From Verrucomicrobiota bacterium (lineage in GTDB: Bacteria; Verrucomicrobiota; Verrucomicrobiia; Limisphaerales; AV2): a stretch of 38,309 nt of DNA. The notes beneath the pieces were generated by a model, which saw only the letters and a list, made by a program, of their open reading frames with translations, did no database searches and was not told where the DNA came from. This document shows positions 17,579-26,640 of the stretch, piece by piece. The stretch's first letter is position 1, and the number at the start of each line of letters is the position of its first letter. The translations under genes and the position numbers were made by a program. The stretch is taken from the NCBI GenBank assembly GCA_003218515.1, contig QHNT01000275.1, positions 1 through 38,309 on the forward strand. Direction: 5' to 3'.

Positions 17579-19268
17579 TCAAAGGGTAGTCACGATTTTC
17601 GCGCGTTCGTGATGATATTCGGAAGGGGTGATTTTGTCCGCCTTGTAAAGGTCGGTCAGTTCGTTCAGGCGCGCCAGACCGGTCTTGTTCGAGGTTTGAA
17701 AGGTGACCGGCGAAGCGCCGATGGCCGGCGTTCCGCGCGTCGGCACGGCGGCCAGTTGAGCGTTCACGCCGGCAGATTGCGTGGCCGGACCCGCAACGGC
17801 TTGCGCCTTGCGGCTGAACCGAACCGTTGTTGCGGTCTCCGGCAATTTTCAGCCGCATTAGTTCACGCGCTCTGGCTTCCAATTCCGGTGTCAGCGTTGC
17901 GCCGGCCGCTTCGGGAACGAAGTTGGTCTTCTCCTCTGTCCGCGACTCGGCGATCTTTTGATGCAGCGCCTGCTCTCCCACAGTGACGGTTTCGGCATGG
18001 GCCCGAACGCCCGTCTGCGGGTCACGGACTTTCTGCTTCGCTGCCTGTTTCGCTTTCGCCTGCGCCTTGGGAGCGGAAGGTGGCGGGGCGGGCTTCTGTG
18101 CCGCGCTAACATCGGCGATCTTTTGATGCAGCACCTGCTCGGCAACAGTGCCGGTTTCGGCCTGGGCCGGAACGACCCTCGGCGGTTCAATGAGTTTCTG
18201 TTTCGGTGCTGGTTTCGCTTTCGCCTGCGCCTTGGGAACGGAAGGTGGCGGAGCGGGCTTCTGTTCCGCGTTCAACTCGGCAATCTTTTGATGCAGCGTT
18301 TGCTCGGCGACGGTGCCGGTTTCGGCCTGGGCCGGAACGGCCCTCGGCGGTTCACTGAGTTTCTGCTTCGCTGCCTGTTTCACTTTCGCCTGCGCCTTGG
18401 GAGCGGAAGGCGGCGGGGCGGGCTTCTGTTCCACATTCAACTCGGCAATCTTTTGACGCAGCGTCTGCTCAGGGACGGTGCCGGTTTCGGCCTGGGCCGG
18501 AACGGCCTTCGGCGGTTCACTGAGTTTCTGCTTCGGCGCCTGTTTCGCTTTCGCCTGCGCCTTCGGAGCGGAAGGCGGCGGGGCGGGCTTCGGTTCCACA
18601 TTCAACTCAGCAATCTTTTGATGCAGCGTTTGCTCGGCGACGGTGCCGGTTTCGGCCTGGGCCGGAACGGCCTTCGGCGGTTCACTGAGTTTCTGCTTCG
18701 GCGCCTGTTTCGCTTTCGCCTGCGCCTTCGGAGCGGAAAGCGGCGGGGCGGGGTTCGGTTCCACATTCAACTCGGCAATCTTTTGATGCAGCGCCTGCTC
18801 GGCGACGGTGCCGGTTCCGGCCTGGGCGGGAACGGCCCTCTGAGGTTCCTTGAGTTTCTGCTGCAGGGCCTGTTGCGCCTTGACCTGAACCTCGGGATTA
18901 GATGGTGCGACAGCGGTTTGCTGTCCTGCTTTCAACTCGGCGATTTTTTGCTCCAACAACTTTTGCGTTTTGGCCTGAGCTTCAGGATTTGTCGGGCCGC
19001 TTGAAGCCATATACTGCTCGTTGATGTTCTTTTTGAACGTTTCGAACTGTTCACCACTGATTTTTCCCTCTTTGTGCAGGCGTTCCACATCAGCGAGAAG
19101 CTGGTCCTTGCTCGGCAAGGAATTGGCGTTGGTGTTCAGTCCAGCGATTGTTTGACGCAAAATCTGCTGCTCTCTGGTCGTGGCGGGGTTAGTGCCCTGT
19201 CCGCAGAATACCAGCGTCAGACCAAGACCAACGCTCGACAGGATCAATCCAGGCTTGGAAATTTTCAT
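17579..19268 (-). CDS. repeat-rich exported protein, frameshifted near its C-terminus
   Basis: The N-terminus (MKISKPGLILSSVGLGLTLV, then FCGQG) is a signal peptide; a Cys at 22 could be a lipobox Cys, but Phe before it is atypical. Residues ~145-442 are five full 55-residue repeats plus a partial one (AVPAQAETGTVAEQTLHQKI, then AELN and a Pro/Ala/Lys-rich part). At the AAAA run of the coding strand (17846-17849) the frame breaks. The original frame runs on without meaning to 17544. The frame reached by losing one A continues LPETATTVRFSRK and ends with LARLNELTDLYKADKITPSE, then YHHERAKIVTTL, a SHOCT-like tail similar to residues 55-75 of this protein. The corrected product has about 562 residues. 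It starts 10 bp after the squalene/phytoene synthase gene. Function unknown. Confidence 0.7.
17943..18836 (-). repeat. 165-bp tandem repeat inside the repeat-rich gene
   Basis: Five consecutive 165-bp units (18012-18836), then a partial sixth (17943-18011). Each unit encodes 55 residues. Within a unit the sequence reads VPAQAETGTVAEQ, LHQKIAELN, PAPPPSAPKAQAKAKQA, KQKLSEPP. Units two and three on the coding strand are nearly identical, while the outer units diverge, a pattern expected from expansion in the middle of an array. Confidence 0.92.
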
Positions 19269-19278
19269 AAGGCAAAGT

Positions 19279-20325
19279 TTAACTGAAAGAAGCCTCCGAA
19301 TCAACCCTATTTCCTGGCGCCTCAGGGCGGTGGAACAGCCGTTCCCACGCCGATGCCCAGGGGTAATAAAGAACTGTGCGAACAAGGATCTTGCGCACCT
19401 CGGATCGGCTGATTTTCGCATGCAGTTCGGGGGCGAGAACGTTGCCGGCGCGCAATTTCTCCACTGTCTTGAGGCCTATCAACAGCGGCCAGGCGCAGGC
19501 CAGTCGCACCCGCGCTTGCGGCCGCGGCAGGGCGTTGGTGTAATGCCAGCCCGCAGTCAAGTGTTCCTCGGCCTGCTTCAGATAAAGGTCATAAAGTGGC
19601 CGTAGCCTCGGGCCGTTCGCTGGCTCCAGCAAATCGAACGGCGCCAGGCCTATCGCCCACAACCGGTCGGCCGGCAGGTAACAGCGTCCTTGTCGCAAAT
19701 CGCGCGGCAGGTCGCGCAAGATGTTCACCAGTTGCAGCCCTTTGCCGAACCGCACGCCATTGGCCAGAAGAAAATCATCATCCAGCGGCACCTCGGGAAA
19801 CAAGTGCGTGCGACACATCTTTGTCCAGAATTCTCCGACGCAGCCCGCCACGCGATAGGTATAGCCGTCCAATTCGTCGTCGGTGTTCAACGCCGCGATT
19901 CGTTCTCTGGAAACGTCGGCAAAACGATTCAGGTCCAACTCCTGCCCGCTGGTGATGAGCACCAGCACATCGCGGATGCGTTGCTGGTCTTCCAACGAGA
20001 ATTCTCCAAGCACCGCGAGCGATTCTTCGATCCGTTGTAACAGGCTCCACTCCGCCGGCGAGCTTTGCTGCCGGGCCAATTCGCCAAAGCTGAGCGGGGC
20101 GGAGGAGTTGCCAAGAATCCGCTCGCGCAACGCCTGGAGCGCCTGGAGCCGCTCGACCGGTGGAACCAGTTGTGTGTCGGCGATGGTGTCGGTGGTGCGG
20201 GCGAGCAAATAGGCAAGACCGATCTGCGGGCGGATCGCGGACGGCAGCACGCGCATCGTCAAATAAAACGAGCGCGAAACCTGCTTAAGCAAATCGGTGA
20301 GCAGTCCTGAGGAGGAATCCCCCAT
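19279..20325 (-). CDS. squalene/phytoene synthase family protein
   Basis: The 348-residue protein has both Asp-rich motifs of the trans-isoprenyl diphosphate head-to-head synthases: DTIAD (46-50) and NILRDLPRD (201-209), plus SRSFYLTMRVLP near the N-terminus and YTYRVAGCVGEFW. The length and YTYRVAG motif suit squalene synthase (farnesyl-diphosphate farnesyltransferase) better than phytoene synthase. It condenses two prenyl diphosphates at the membrane surface. The start lies 1 bp after argH, so the pair is one transcript. No cyclase or carotenoid gene is in the window. Confidence 0.87.
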   Translation of the reverse strand: MGDSSSGLLTDLLKQVSRSFYLTMRVLPSAIRPQIGLAYLLARTTDTIADTQLVPPVERLQALQALRERILGNSSAPLSFGELARQQSSPAEWSLLQRIEESLAVLGEFSLEDQQRIRDVLVLITSGQELDLNRFADVSRERIAALNTDDELDGYTYRVAGCVGEFWTKMCRTHLFPEVPLDDDFLLANGVRFGKGLQLVNILRDLPRDLRQGRCYLPADRLWAIGLAPFDLLEPANGPRLRPLYDLYLKQAEEHLTAGWHYTNALPRPQARVRLACAWPLLIGLKTVEKLRAGNVLAPELHAKISRSEVRKILVRTVLYYPWASAWERLFHRPEAPGNRVDSEASFS

Positions 20326-20326
20326 G

Positions 20327-21730
20327 CTACGCGCGCAGGATTTTTCGCCAACGCGCCAGTTGCCTGCGCACTTCTTTGGTTCCCGGAGCGCCGGTGATGT
20401 TCCGTCGCGCCATGGCTTGTTTCAAATCGAAAACCTTGAGGGCGTCGGCCGTGAAATGTTTGTCCACCGACTGCAGTTCCTCCAGCGTAAGCCGGTCCAG
20501 CGGTTTACGGGCCTTTTCAGCGAGCGTGACGACCGCGCCGACGATGTGGTGCGCCTGGCGGAACGGCACGCCTTTGCGCACGACGTAATCCGCCAGGTCG
20601 GTCGCCAGCAGCGTCGGATCGCTGGCCGCCGCGTTGCAAACAGCCGCGTTCACCGCGGTGTTTCCCAGCATGGCGGCCATGAGTCGCGCCGTGGCGCGGA
20701 CGGTGTCGGTGGTGTCGAACAACCGTTCCTTGTCCTCCTGCAAATCACGGTTGTAGGTCATCGGCAGACCTTTCAGGAGCGTCAGCAGCGAAACCAGGTT
20801 GCCGATGACGCGTCCTGTCTTGCCGCGCGTCAACTCGGCAATGTCCGGGTTTTTCTTCTGCGGCATCAACGACGAGCCGGTCGTGTAAGCGTCCGCGATT
20901 TTGATGAAATTAAACTCGGAACTCGCCCACAGAATCACGTCCTCGGCCAGACGCGAAAGATGAACCGCCAGCAAAGCCGCATGGCAGCAAAACTCGATGG
21001 CAAAATCGCGGTCGCTCACGGCATCCATCGAATTTTGAGTAAGCTGCGGTCTGCCTTTGGCGTCAACAAAGTCGAGCAACCGGGCCACCAACTTGCGGTC
21101 GAGCGGCAAAGTGGAGCCGGCGTTCGCTCCGCTGCCCAGCGGACAGACGTTCACCCGTTTGAAACTATCCTTCAGCCGCTCGCTGTCGCGTTCCAACATT
21201 TCCACGTAGGCGAGCAAATGATGCGCGAAATAAACCGGCTGCGCCCGCTGCAGGTGCGTATAGCCGGGTATCAGCACGCGGGCGTTTTGTTCGCCAAGTC
21301 TGACCAGCGCGCTTTGCAGCGAGCGAATGTCCTGTGTAAGTCCAAAGATCTCGTCGCGCAGCCACATCCGCATATCGAGCGCCACCTGGTCGTTGCGTGA
21401 GCGGGCGGTGTGCAGCTTCGCACCGGCGGGCACACGCCGCGTCAACTCCGCCTCGATGTTCATGTGAATGTCTTCCAGTTCCGGTTGCCATTGAAACTTT
21501 CCGTCGGCGATCTCCCGACCGATGTCGTCGAGTCCTTTGACGATGGCCATCTGTTCGTCCCTGGTGAGCACGGCGATTTTCCTGAGCATCGTCGCATGCG
21601 CGATGGAGCCGAGGATGTCCTGCCGCCACAACCGCCAGTCGAACGAAATGGACTCGGTGAAACGAGCGACCTCGGCGCCGGGCGCGCCGAGAAACCGTCC
21701 GCTGCGTGAGACTGGGAAGCTCGTTTTCAT
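20327..21730 (-). CDS. argH: argininosuccinate lyase
   Basis: The 467-residue protein catalyses the last step of arginine synthesis: argininosuccinate to arginine plus fumarate. Superfamily signatures are intact: HTARSRNDQ (107-115), PGYTHLQRAQPV, and GSSLMPQKKNP (285-295), which carries the mobile catalytic Ser. The length is normal. The stop codon is 1 bp before the squalene synthase gene. The 235 bp upstream, shared with the divergent LysM gene, contain a REP tail at 21838-21885. Confidence 0.96.
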   Translation of the reverse strand: MKTSFPVSRSGRFLGAPGAEVARFTESISFDWRLWRQDILGSIAHATMLRKIAVLTRDEQMAIVKGLDDIGREIADGKFQWQPELEDIHMNIEAELTRRVPAGAKLHTARSRNDQVALDMRMWLRDEIFGLTQDIRSLQSALVRLGEQNARVLIPGYTHLQRAQPVYFAHHLLAYVEMLERDSERLKDSFKRVNVCPLGSGANAGSTLPLDRKLVARLLDFVDAKGRPQLTQNSMDAVSDRDFAIEFCCHAALLAVHLSRLAEDVILWASSEFNFIKIADAYTTGSSLMPQKKNPDIAELTRGKTGRVIGNLVSLLTLLKGLPMTYNRDLQEDKERLFDTTDTVRATARLMAAMLGNTAVNAAVCNAAASDPTLLATDLADYVVRKGVPFRQAHHIVGAVVTLAEKARKPLDRLTLEELQSVDKHFTADALKVFDLKQAMARRNITGAPGTKEVRRQLARWRKILRA

Positions 21731-21837
21731 TTCTGCCGTTCGCGCTGAATCTGAGATGAACGACCAGGAAAGTCACGCGGGAAAGGGCGATCCGGGATCG
21801 AGGTAGGGACGCGGGTTTCGGATGGGGTGCAGGGACA

Positions 21838-21885
21838 GGGTGAGTGGTCTTCGGAAATCTTGCAGAGCGGACTCGATAGGGTGGT
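21838..21885. repeat. REP-like repeat tail (copy B)
   Basis: GGGTGAGTGG (21838-21847), CTTCGGAAATCTTGC (21849-21863), and ACTCGATAGGGTGGT (21871-21885). It aligns with the tail of the copy at 7263-7362 with few differences. The left hairpin arm is degraded here: only GGATGGGG and AGGGACAGGG remain. Confidence 0.75.
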
Positions 21886-21965
21886 AGTGCCAAGTTGCGG
21901 TGCGCCTCGCTCCACACGAGTTCTTACAGCTTGCGCCGGGTGGGCCGCGCTCCTATTTTCGCGGC

Positions 21966-22655
21966 ATGAAACGAATTTCCCTTTTCCTTCTGGGCGCGGT
22001 GTGTCTGGGTTTTCCTGGCTCGGCCCAGGACAACGCCGCTCGCGCCGCCGCCGAACGCGAAGCGGCGGAGGAGCGCTACAAACTGTTGAACTCCGCGGTG
22101 GAGGGCCTGACGAGTGCCCAAGCCGATTTGCAACGCCGCCTCGGGAGCCTGGCTGAGGAGGTCCGGTCTTTGCGCGCCCAGGAGTACAAGATCGATACGA
22201 GCAAATTCGTCACGCGCGAAGAGTTCAACCGCCTGGTCAAGGCCTTTGAGGAGATCGAACGGAAACGCGAAGACGACAAGAAACTGATCCGGGAAGAATT
22301 CGAGCAACTGAAAAAGGACATCATTAAACTGTTGAATGCGCCTGCGCCGTCGGCGACCCAAAAGAAAAACAAAGCCCAGCCTCCGGCTGAAAAGGGCTCT
22401 GAGAAGCTCGTCGAGAAACCGTCGAGCAAACCGGACAAATCCGACAACTCAGCAGCCTCCGCGCTTCAGGAAGGCGTTTCTTACACTATCGAAAAGGACA
22501 ATACGCTCTCAGCCGTCGTCAGGGCTCACAACGAGAAGTTCAAAAGTCAGGGCAAAAAAACCTCCGTTAAACTGGTGTTGGAGGCCAATCCAGGCCTCGA
22601 CGAAAAGAAACTTCGCATCGGGCAAAGCATTTTTATTCCGCTCGTTCCTGAGTAA
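21966..22655 (+). CDS. exported coiled-coil protein with C-terminal LysM domain
   Basis: The 229-residue protein starts with a signal peptide (MKRISLFLLGAVCLGFPGSA). Residues ~22-120 form a charged coiled coil (AAAEREAAEERYKLLNSAVE and FNRLVKAFEEIERKREDDKK). A Lys/Pro/Ser linker follows, then a LysM-type domain from ~170: VSYTIEKDNTLSAVVRAHNE, then VKLVLEANPGLDEKKLRIGQ and SIFIPLVPE, which ends the protein. LysM binds peptidoglycan, so it probably sits at the cell wall. Start 21966 places the signal peptide at the N-terminus. It diverges from argH. Confidence 0.83.
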   Translation: MKRISLFLLGAVCLGFPGSAQDNAARAAAEREAAEERYKLLNSAVEGLTSAQADLQRRLGSLAEEVRSLRAQEYKIDTSKFVTREEFNRLVKAFEEIERKREDDKKLIREEFEQLKKDIIKLLNAPAPSATQKKNKAQPPAEKGSEKLVEKPSSKPDKSDNSAASALQEGVSYTIEKDNTLSAVVRAHNEKFKSQGKKTSVKLVLEANPGLDEKKLRIGQSIFIPLVPE

Positions 22656-22744
22656 TGGAATCTTTCAATCAGCGCGCCGCATATCAGGTCCGGCTTGCAC
22701 CCGGTGGTTGAACGAATGGCTCGAGTCAGGGTCCAACTGAGGGC

Positions 22745-23122
22745 ATGAAGACGCTCCGTCGCGTTCACTTGTATCTCGGCTGTTTTTTTGCGCCTCTGCT
22801 TCTGTTCTACGTTATCACCGGATGGTATCAGACGGTCAACCCGGACCGCCGTAAAGGTGTCAGCGACTCCCAGGACCTGGTCAGCCGTCTCTCGCGCGTG
22901 CATGTGGAGCAATATTACCCGACGCAATCCGCGTCGGGCTATTCCACGCGTTTGTTTCGCGTGTTCATCGTCATCATGGCAAACGCTTTGATTGCCACGG
23001 TGATTCTGGGCATTATCCTCGCCTTCCGCACCAGTCGCAACAAATGGCCCGTCTGGCTTTCACTCGCCCTGGGCGTCACACTGCCCGTCATCCTGTTGTG
23101 GCTGGGACAAAAGCATGATTGA
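22745..23122 (+). CDS. small membrane protein, hypothetical
   Basis: The 125-residue protein has three hydrophobic segments: LYLGCFFAPLLLFYVITGWY (~9-28), VFIVIMANALIATVILGIIL (~73-92) and VWLSLALGVTLPVILLWLG (~102-120). The opening 'LRRVHLYLGCFFAPLLLFYVITGWYQ' style is reminiscent of PepSY-associated membrane proteins, but there is no PepSY domain. Function unknown. It lies upstream of the rpmE/prfA genes on the same strand. Confidence 0.7.
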   Translation: MKTLRRVHLYLGCFFAPLLLFYVITGWYQTVNPDRRKGVSDSQDLVSRLSRVHVEQYYPTQSASGYSTRLFRVFIVIMANALIATVILGIILAFRTSRNKWPVWLSLALGVTLPVILLWLGQKHD

Positions 23123-23239
23123 GTTATGAAACTCGCGGTGCTGATCTTGCTGGCCGCGATCGTCGGTGGCGGCCTGTTCATTCGACCAAATTGGCGCTTG
23201 CCAACCGGCGGACGGGTGGTAAGTTGCCCGGCCTTTGTT

Positions 23240-23482
23240 ATGCGAGCGGACATTCATCCAAAGTACGTGGAGGCGGAGATCCGTTGCGCCTGCGGCAACG
23301 TGATCAAGACCCGCTCCACCAAGCCGACAATTCTGATCGGCATCTGCAACGTCTGCCATCCCTTCTATACCGGCCAGCAAAAGTTCGTCGATACCGCCGG
23401 TCGCGTGGACAAGTTCCAGCAACGCCTCGCCAAGACGCAGGCGGCGCAGGCCGCGGCCGCCACCAAGAAGAAAAAGAAGTAG
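23240..23482 (+). CDS. rpmE: 50S ribosomal protein L31 (zinc-binding form)
   Basis: From ATG 23240 the protein has 80 residues and matches L31 from the first residue ([20 protein letters not shown]). Zinc ligands C16, C18, C36 and C39 are present, so this is the Zn-containing C+ form. [19 protein letters not shown] is diagnostic. The tail is Lys-rich (ends KKKKK). The frame is open upstream to an ATG at 23126, adding 38 residues that look like a signal peptide; the ribosomal start is preferred. prfA follows after 63 bp, a common bacterial neighbour. Confidence 0.92.
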   Translation: MRADIHPKYVEAEIRCACGNVIKTRSTKPTILIGICNVCHPFYTGQQKFVDTAGRVDKFQQRLAKTQAAQAAAATKKKKK

Positions 23483-23545
23483 CTGATTCCACCCCAACCG
23501 CCCGCAGCAGTTTCGCCACTCTGCGGGCGGATATTTTTTCCTGAA

Positions 23546-24625
23546 ATGGATTTGCGTCCCCAGATCGACAAATTTTCCAAACGACTGACGGAAGTCGAGA
23601 CGGCGTTGAGCGATCCCAAAGTCTTCGACAACAACCAGCGTTTCCAGGAATTGTCCAGAGAATACGCCCGGCTCAAGGAACTGGTCGAGCGGGGCTCGGG
23701 ATATTTGAAGGCAGTCGCCGACCTGGAGGACAATCGCGCCTTGCTCAAGTCCGAGGCGAACGATTCCGAGATCGCGCAAATGGCCAGAGAGGAAATCGCG
23801 CGGCTCGAAGCGGAGGAGAAGCGGCTCGCGCTCGAAGTCCAGCGCGGCATTTTGCCGCCGAACCCGGCCGACTCGCGCAACACGATTGTTGAAATCCGCG
23901 CCGGCGCGGGCGGATCCGAATCGGCGTTGTTTGCTGCCGACCTTTATCGCATGTACAGCCGCTACGCCGAGTCGCGTGGCTGGAAATTGGAGACGCTCGA
24001 CTCCAGCCCGTCGGACCTCGGCGGTTTCAAGGAAATCATTTTCAACGTGAGCGGGCAGGACGTTTTCAAGCGGCTCAAATACGAAAGTGGCGTGCATCGC
24101 GTCCAGCGCGTGCCGGCGACCGAAGCGCAAAGCCGCATCCACACGAGCACGGCCACCGTCGCCGTGTTGCCGGAAGCGGAGGAAGTCGATGTGCAACTCA
24201 AGCCGGAGGAACTGGAGATTACCGTTTGCCGGGCGTCCGGCCCCGGTGGACAGGGCGTCAACACAACCGATTCCGCCGTGCAAGTGTTGCACAAACCGAC
24301 GGGCTTGATCGTCCGTTGCGCCGACGGCCGGTCGCAGCAGAAAAACAAACAACAGGCGTTCACGGTGCTCCGCTCGCGGTTACTCGAACAAAAAATCGCC
24401 CAGGAAAACGCGAAGTATGCCGCACAGCGCAAGGCGCAGGTCGGCACCGGCGAGCGCAACGAACGCATCCGGACCTACAACTTTCCGCAAAACCGCGTCA
24501 CCGACCACCGCATCGAATTGACGCTTTACAATCTGCCGGCGGTCATTGACGGCGACCTCGACCCGCTGATCGAACCGCTCATGGCGCACGATTTGGAGCA
24601 ACGGCTGGCCGCTTCTGCCCGATGA
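23546..24625 (+). CDS. prfA: peptide chain release factor 1
   Basis: The 359-residue protein ends translation at UAA and UAG. The catalytic GGQ motif is at G234-G235-Q236, and the codon-recognition tripeptide is P190-A191-T192 (PAT), which identifies RF1 and not RF2. The length is normal. It follows rpmE and overlaps the HAD gene by ATGA (24622-24625), so the next gene is translationally coupled. Confidence 0.97.
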   Translation: MDLRPQIDKFSKRLTEVETALSDPKVFDNNQRFQELSREYARLKELVERGSGYLKAVADLEDNRALLKSEANDSEIAQMAREEIARLEAEEKRLALEVQRGILPPNPADSRNTIVEIRAGAGGSESALFAADLYRMYSRYAESRGWKLETLDSSPSDLGGFKEIIFNVSGQDVFKRLKYESGVHRVQRVPATEAQSRIHTSTATVAVLPEAEEVDVQLKPEELEITVCRASGPGGQGVNTTDSAVQVLHKPTGLIVRCADGRSQQKNKQQAFTVLRSRLLEQKIAQENAKYAAQRKAQVGTGERNERIRTYNFPQNRVTDHRIELTLYNLPAVIDGDLDPLIEPLMAHDLEQRLAASAR

Positions 24626-25203
24626 AAATCAAAACACCGAAGGGGATCATTTTCGATTGCGATGGAACGCTGGCCGACACGATGCCGCTGCACTGGCGCG
24701 CCTGGCAGGCCATCGCCCAACGGCACCGGCTGCATTTTCCCGAAGAACGTTTCTACGAGTTGGGCGGCGTGCCGACGCGCGACATCCTCAAAATGCTGGC
24801 CCGGGAACAAGGCGTGCCGATCGACCACCTCGCGGTGGCGCACGAAAAGGAAAACGAGTATCTGCCGCTGCTTCACCAGGTGGAACCGGTCAACGCGGTC
24901 GTCGGCGTCGCGCGCGAGCATTACGGGAAGATTCCCATGGCGGTCGCTTCGGGAGGCACGAAAAAAGTCATCACGCAAGTGCTCGAACACCTCAGCATCG
25001 TAAAATTGTTCGACGCCATCGTGACCAGCGAGGACGTCAGGCGCCAGAAGCCGGCGCCGGACATTTTCCTCGAAGCCGCGCGCCGTATTGGCGTCCCGCC
25101 GAAATTCTGCCGCGCTTACGAAGACACCGAGCTGGGCCTGGAGGCCATTCGCGCCGCCGGCATGGAGGCGGTGGATGTGAGGGATCTGCTCGCGGAGCGT
25201 TGA
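24622..25203 (+). CDS. HAD-superfamily phosphatase (beta-phosphoglucomutase-like)
   Basis: A 193-residue protein with all four HAD motifs: FDCDGTLADTMPLHW (nucleophile D12, acid D14), SGGTKK (motif II), a Lys in RQKPAPDIFLEAARRIG (motif III) and YEDTELGLEAIRAAG (motif IV). The cap is the small helical type of YqaB/fructose-1-phosphatase and beta-phosphoglucomutase relatives. It overlaps the prfA stop by 4 bp (ATGA). Substrate undetermined. Confidence 0.88.
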   Translation: MKIKTPKGIIFDCDGTLADTMPLHWRAWQAIAQRHRLHFPEERFYELGGVPTRDILKMLAREQGVPIDHLAVAHEKENEYLPLLHQVEPVNAVVGVAREHYGKIPMAVASGGTKKVITQVLEHLSIVKLFDAIVTSEDVRRQKPAPDIFLEAARRIGVPPKFCRAYEDTELGLEAIRAAGMEAVDVRDLLAER

Positions 25204-25387
25204 AGCGTTTTTTTGGTCGGCGGCCTGTCCTCGTGTTTGACCGCCAACGGCCGGAAGGAAAACAACCGATCGCAGCTCTGGCGCGCGGTTTGGGCGTGGT
25301 TTGGAGGCGGATCTCCACGGACCAGACCACGCCAAAGAAACCAGGTCTGGTACTGAGCCAATCAACGGCGACGAAAGGCACCAGATT

Positions 25388-26626
25388 TCAAGCCTCGCGC
25401 TTCTTCCACACGTAGCGGAACATGATCACGCGCAGCGCCGCCGTCAGCGGGATGGCCAGAATGCCGCCCAGCAAGCCGCCCAGCAGCGTCGTGCCCGCCA
25501 TGACCGCGATGATGATCGTGAGCGGATGCAGGCCCACGCGGTCGCCCATGATCTTCGGCGAGATGACCAGCCCTTCGAGCGTTTGCACCACGGCGAACAC
25601 GGCCAGCACGCCCAGCGGATGCCACCAGTCGCCGAATTGCACGAACGCGATCACCAGCGCCATCACGCACGTGGTGATGGCCCCAAGAAACGGGATCATC
25701 GTCAGTACCGTGGCCATGACGCCGAGCAGGAACGCGTAGGGCAGGCCGACGATGAAGAAGCCGATCGTGTAGAGGATGCCGTCACACAGTGCGACGATCA
25801 CTTGTCCGCGAAAGAAAGCGATCAGGTAGTCGTTGATTGACCTGAGCACAAAAACCAGTTCGTCCTTGAACCCGGACCTCGCGATCGGCAGGTAATCGGT
25901 CCATTTCTTTTCGATGCCTTCTTTTTCGAGCAGAAAATAGAAGGCGTAAACGGGTATCAACGCCAGACCGGCCAGCACGCCGAACCAGGAAGCGACTTTG
26001 GAAACCTGGCCGAAGAGCCACGCGCCGACTTTGGGGAGTATCTTCGCCAGCCAGCTCGTGGCGGACTGTAAAGCCTCGGCGTCGAGCGCCCCGCTCCAGA
26101 TCGGCGGCGCAGTTGCGCTCGAGTCCGGAGACGCAGGCGCGTTGGTGGAACCTGTCTCGGCGCCGGTCGTCGCAACGGCGTTCGTGTCGGAGCTGTTGTC
26201 CGGCTGAACTTTCAGGAACTTTTGGAGGATTTTCGGTGGGTTGTTGATCCAGTCCTGCACTTTGTGCTGCACGAGCGCCGCGTAACCGGGAATCTTCTCG
26301 GCAAGTTGCCGCGTCTCGCGGACCACCTGCGGCGCGACGCTGCCGAACAGAGCGAGCATGATCAGCGCCGCCAGCGCAAACACGCAAATAATGGCGGAGG
26401 TCCTTGGCACGCCGCGGCGTTCAATGAAATCAACAACCGGATCAAGCAGGTAAGACAGCACCCCCGCCACCGCCAGGGGCCAGAGCACGGGAGAAAGCAA
26501 GCGCAGCGTCCTGCCGAGTCCCCAAACCACGCCGGCGAGAACCGCCACGATGACCGCGACAGCCAGCGCGGAGACAGCGAACCAGATGACGCGGGCTTGC
26601 CTGGGAGTGGGCGGCGGGCAATTCAT
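25388..26626 (-). CDS. AI-2E family transporter (DUF20)
   Basis: A 412-residue membrane protein with the AI-2E layout: two N-terminal TM helices, a helical periplasmic region (~90-215; here with a Ser/Thr/Ala-rich insert at ~140-175), then the conserved C-terminal core: LIPVYAFYFLLEKEGIEKKW, INDYLIAFFRGQVIVALCDG, FLLGVMATVLTMIPFLGAI and LVISPKIMGDRVGLHPLTII. The family exports small molecules, such as Na+/H+-linked or signalling substrates, and its true substrate is usually unknown. Start at ATG 26626 fits; an upstream in-frame start at 26689 would run through the heptamer repeats. It follows proC. Confidence 0.9.
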   Translation of the reverse strand: MNCPPPTPRQARVIWFAVSALAVAVIVAVLAGVVWGLGRTLRLLSPVLWPLAVAGVLSYLLDPVVDFIERRGVPRTSAIICVFALAALIMLALFGSVAPQVVRETRQLAEKIPGYAALVQHKVQDWINNPPKILQKFLKVQPDNSSDTNAVATTGAETGSTNAPASPDSSATAPPIWSGALDAEALQSATSWLAKILPKVGAWLFGQVSKVASWFGVLAGLALIPVYAFYFLLEKEGIEKKWTDYLPIARSGFKDELVFVLRSINDYLIAFFRGQVIVALCDGILYTIGFFIVGLPYAFLLGVMATVLTMIPFLGAITTCVMALVIAFVQFGDWWHPLGVLAVFAVVQTLEGLVISPKIMGDRVGLHPLTIIIAVMAGTTLLGGLLGGILAIPLTAALRVIMFRYVWKKREA

Positions 26627-26640
26627 GCGCCGGGAGAACT

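Noticed and set aside
17943-18836. Possible CRISPR-like array
   Set aside because: The units are contiguous 165-bp coding repeats without spacers, inside a gene. No cas genes are near.
17958-19004. Repetitive 348-residue plus-strand frame across the repeat-rich gene
   Set aside because: It consists of Arg/Leu/Gly-rich mirror repeats of the 165-bp array. The minus-strand frame has a signal peptide and a conserved tail.
20297-21400. 367-residue open frame on the plus strand opposite argH
   Set aside because: argH on the minus strand has all family signatures. The antisense frame has low-complexity Arg/Gln-rich sequence only.
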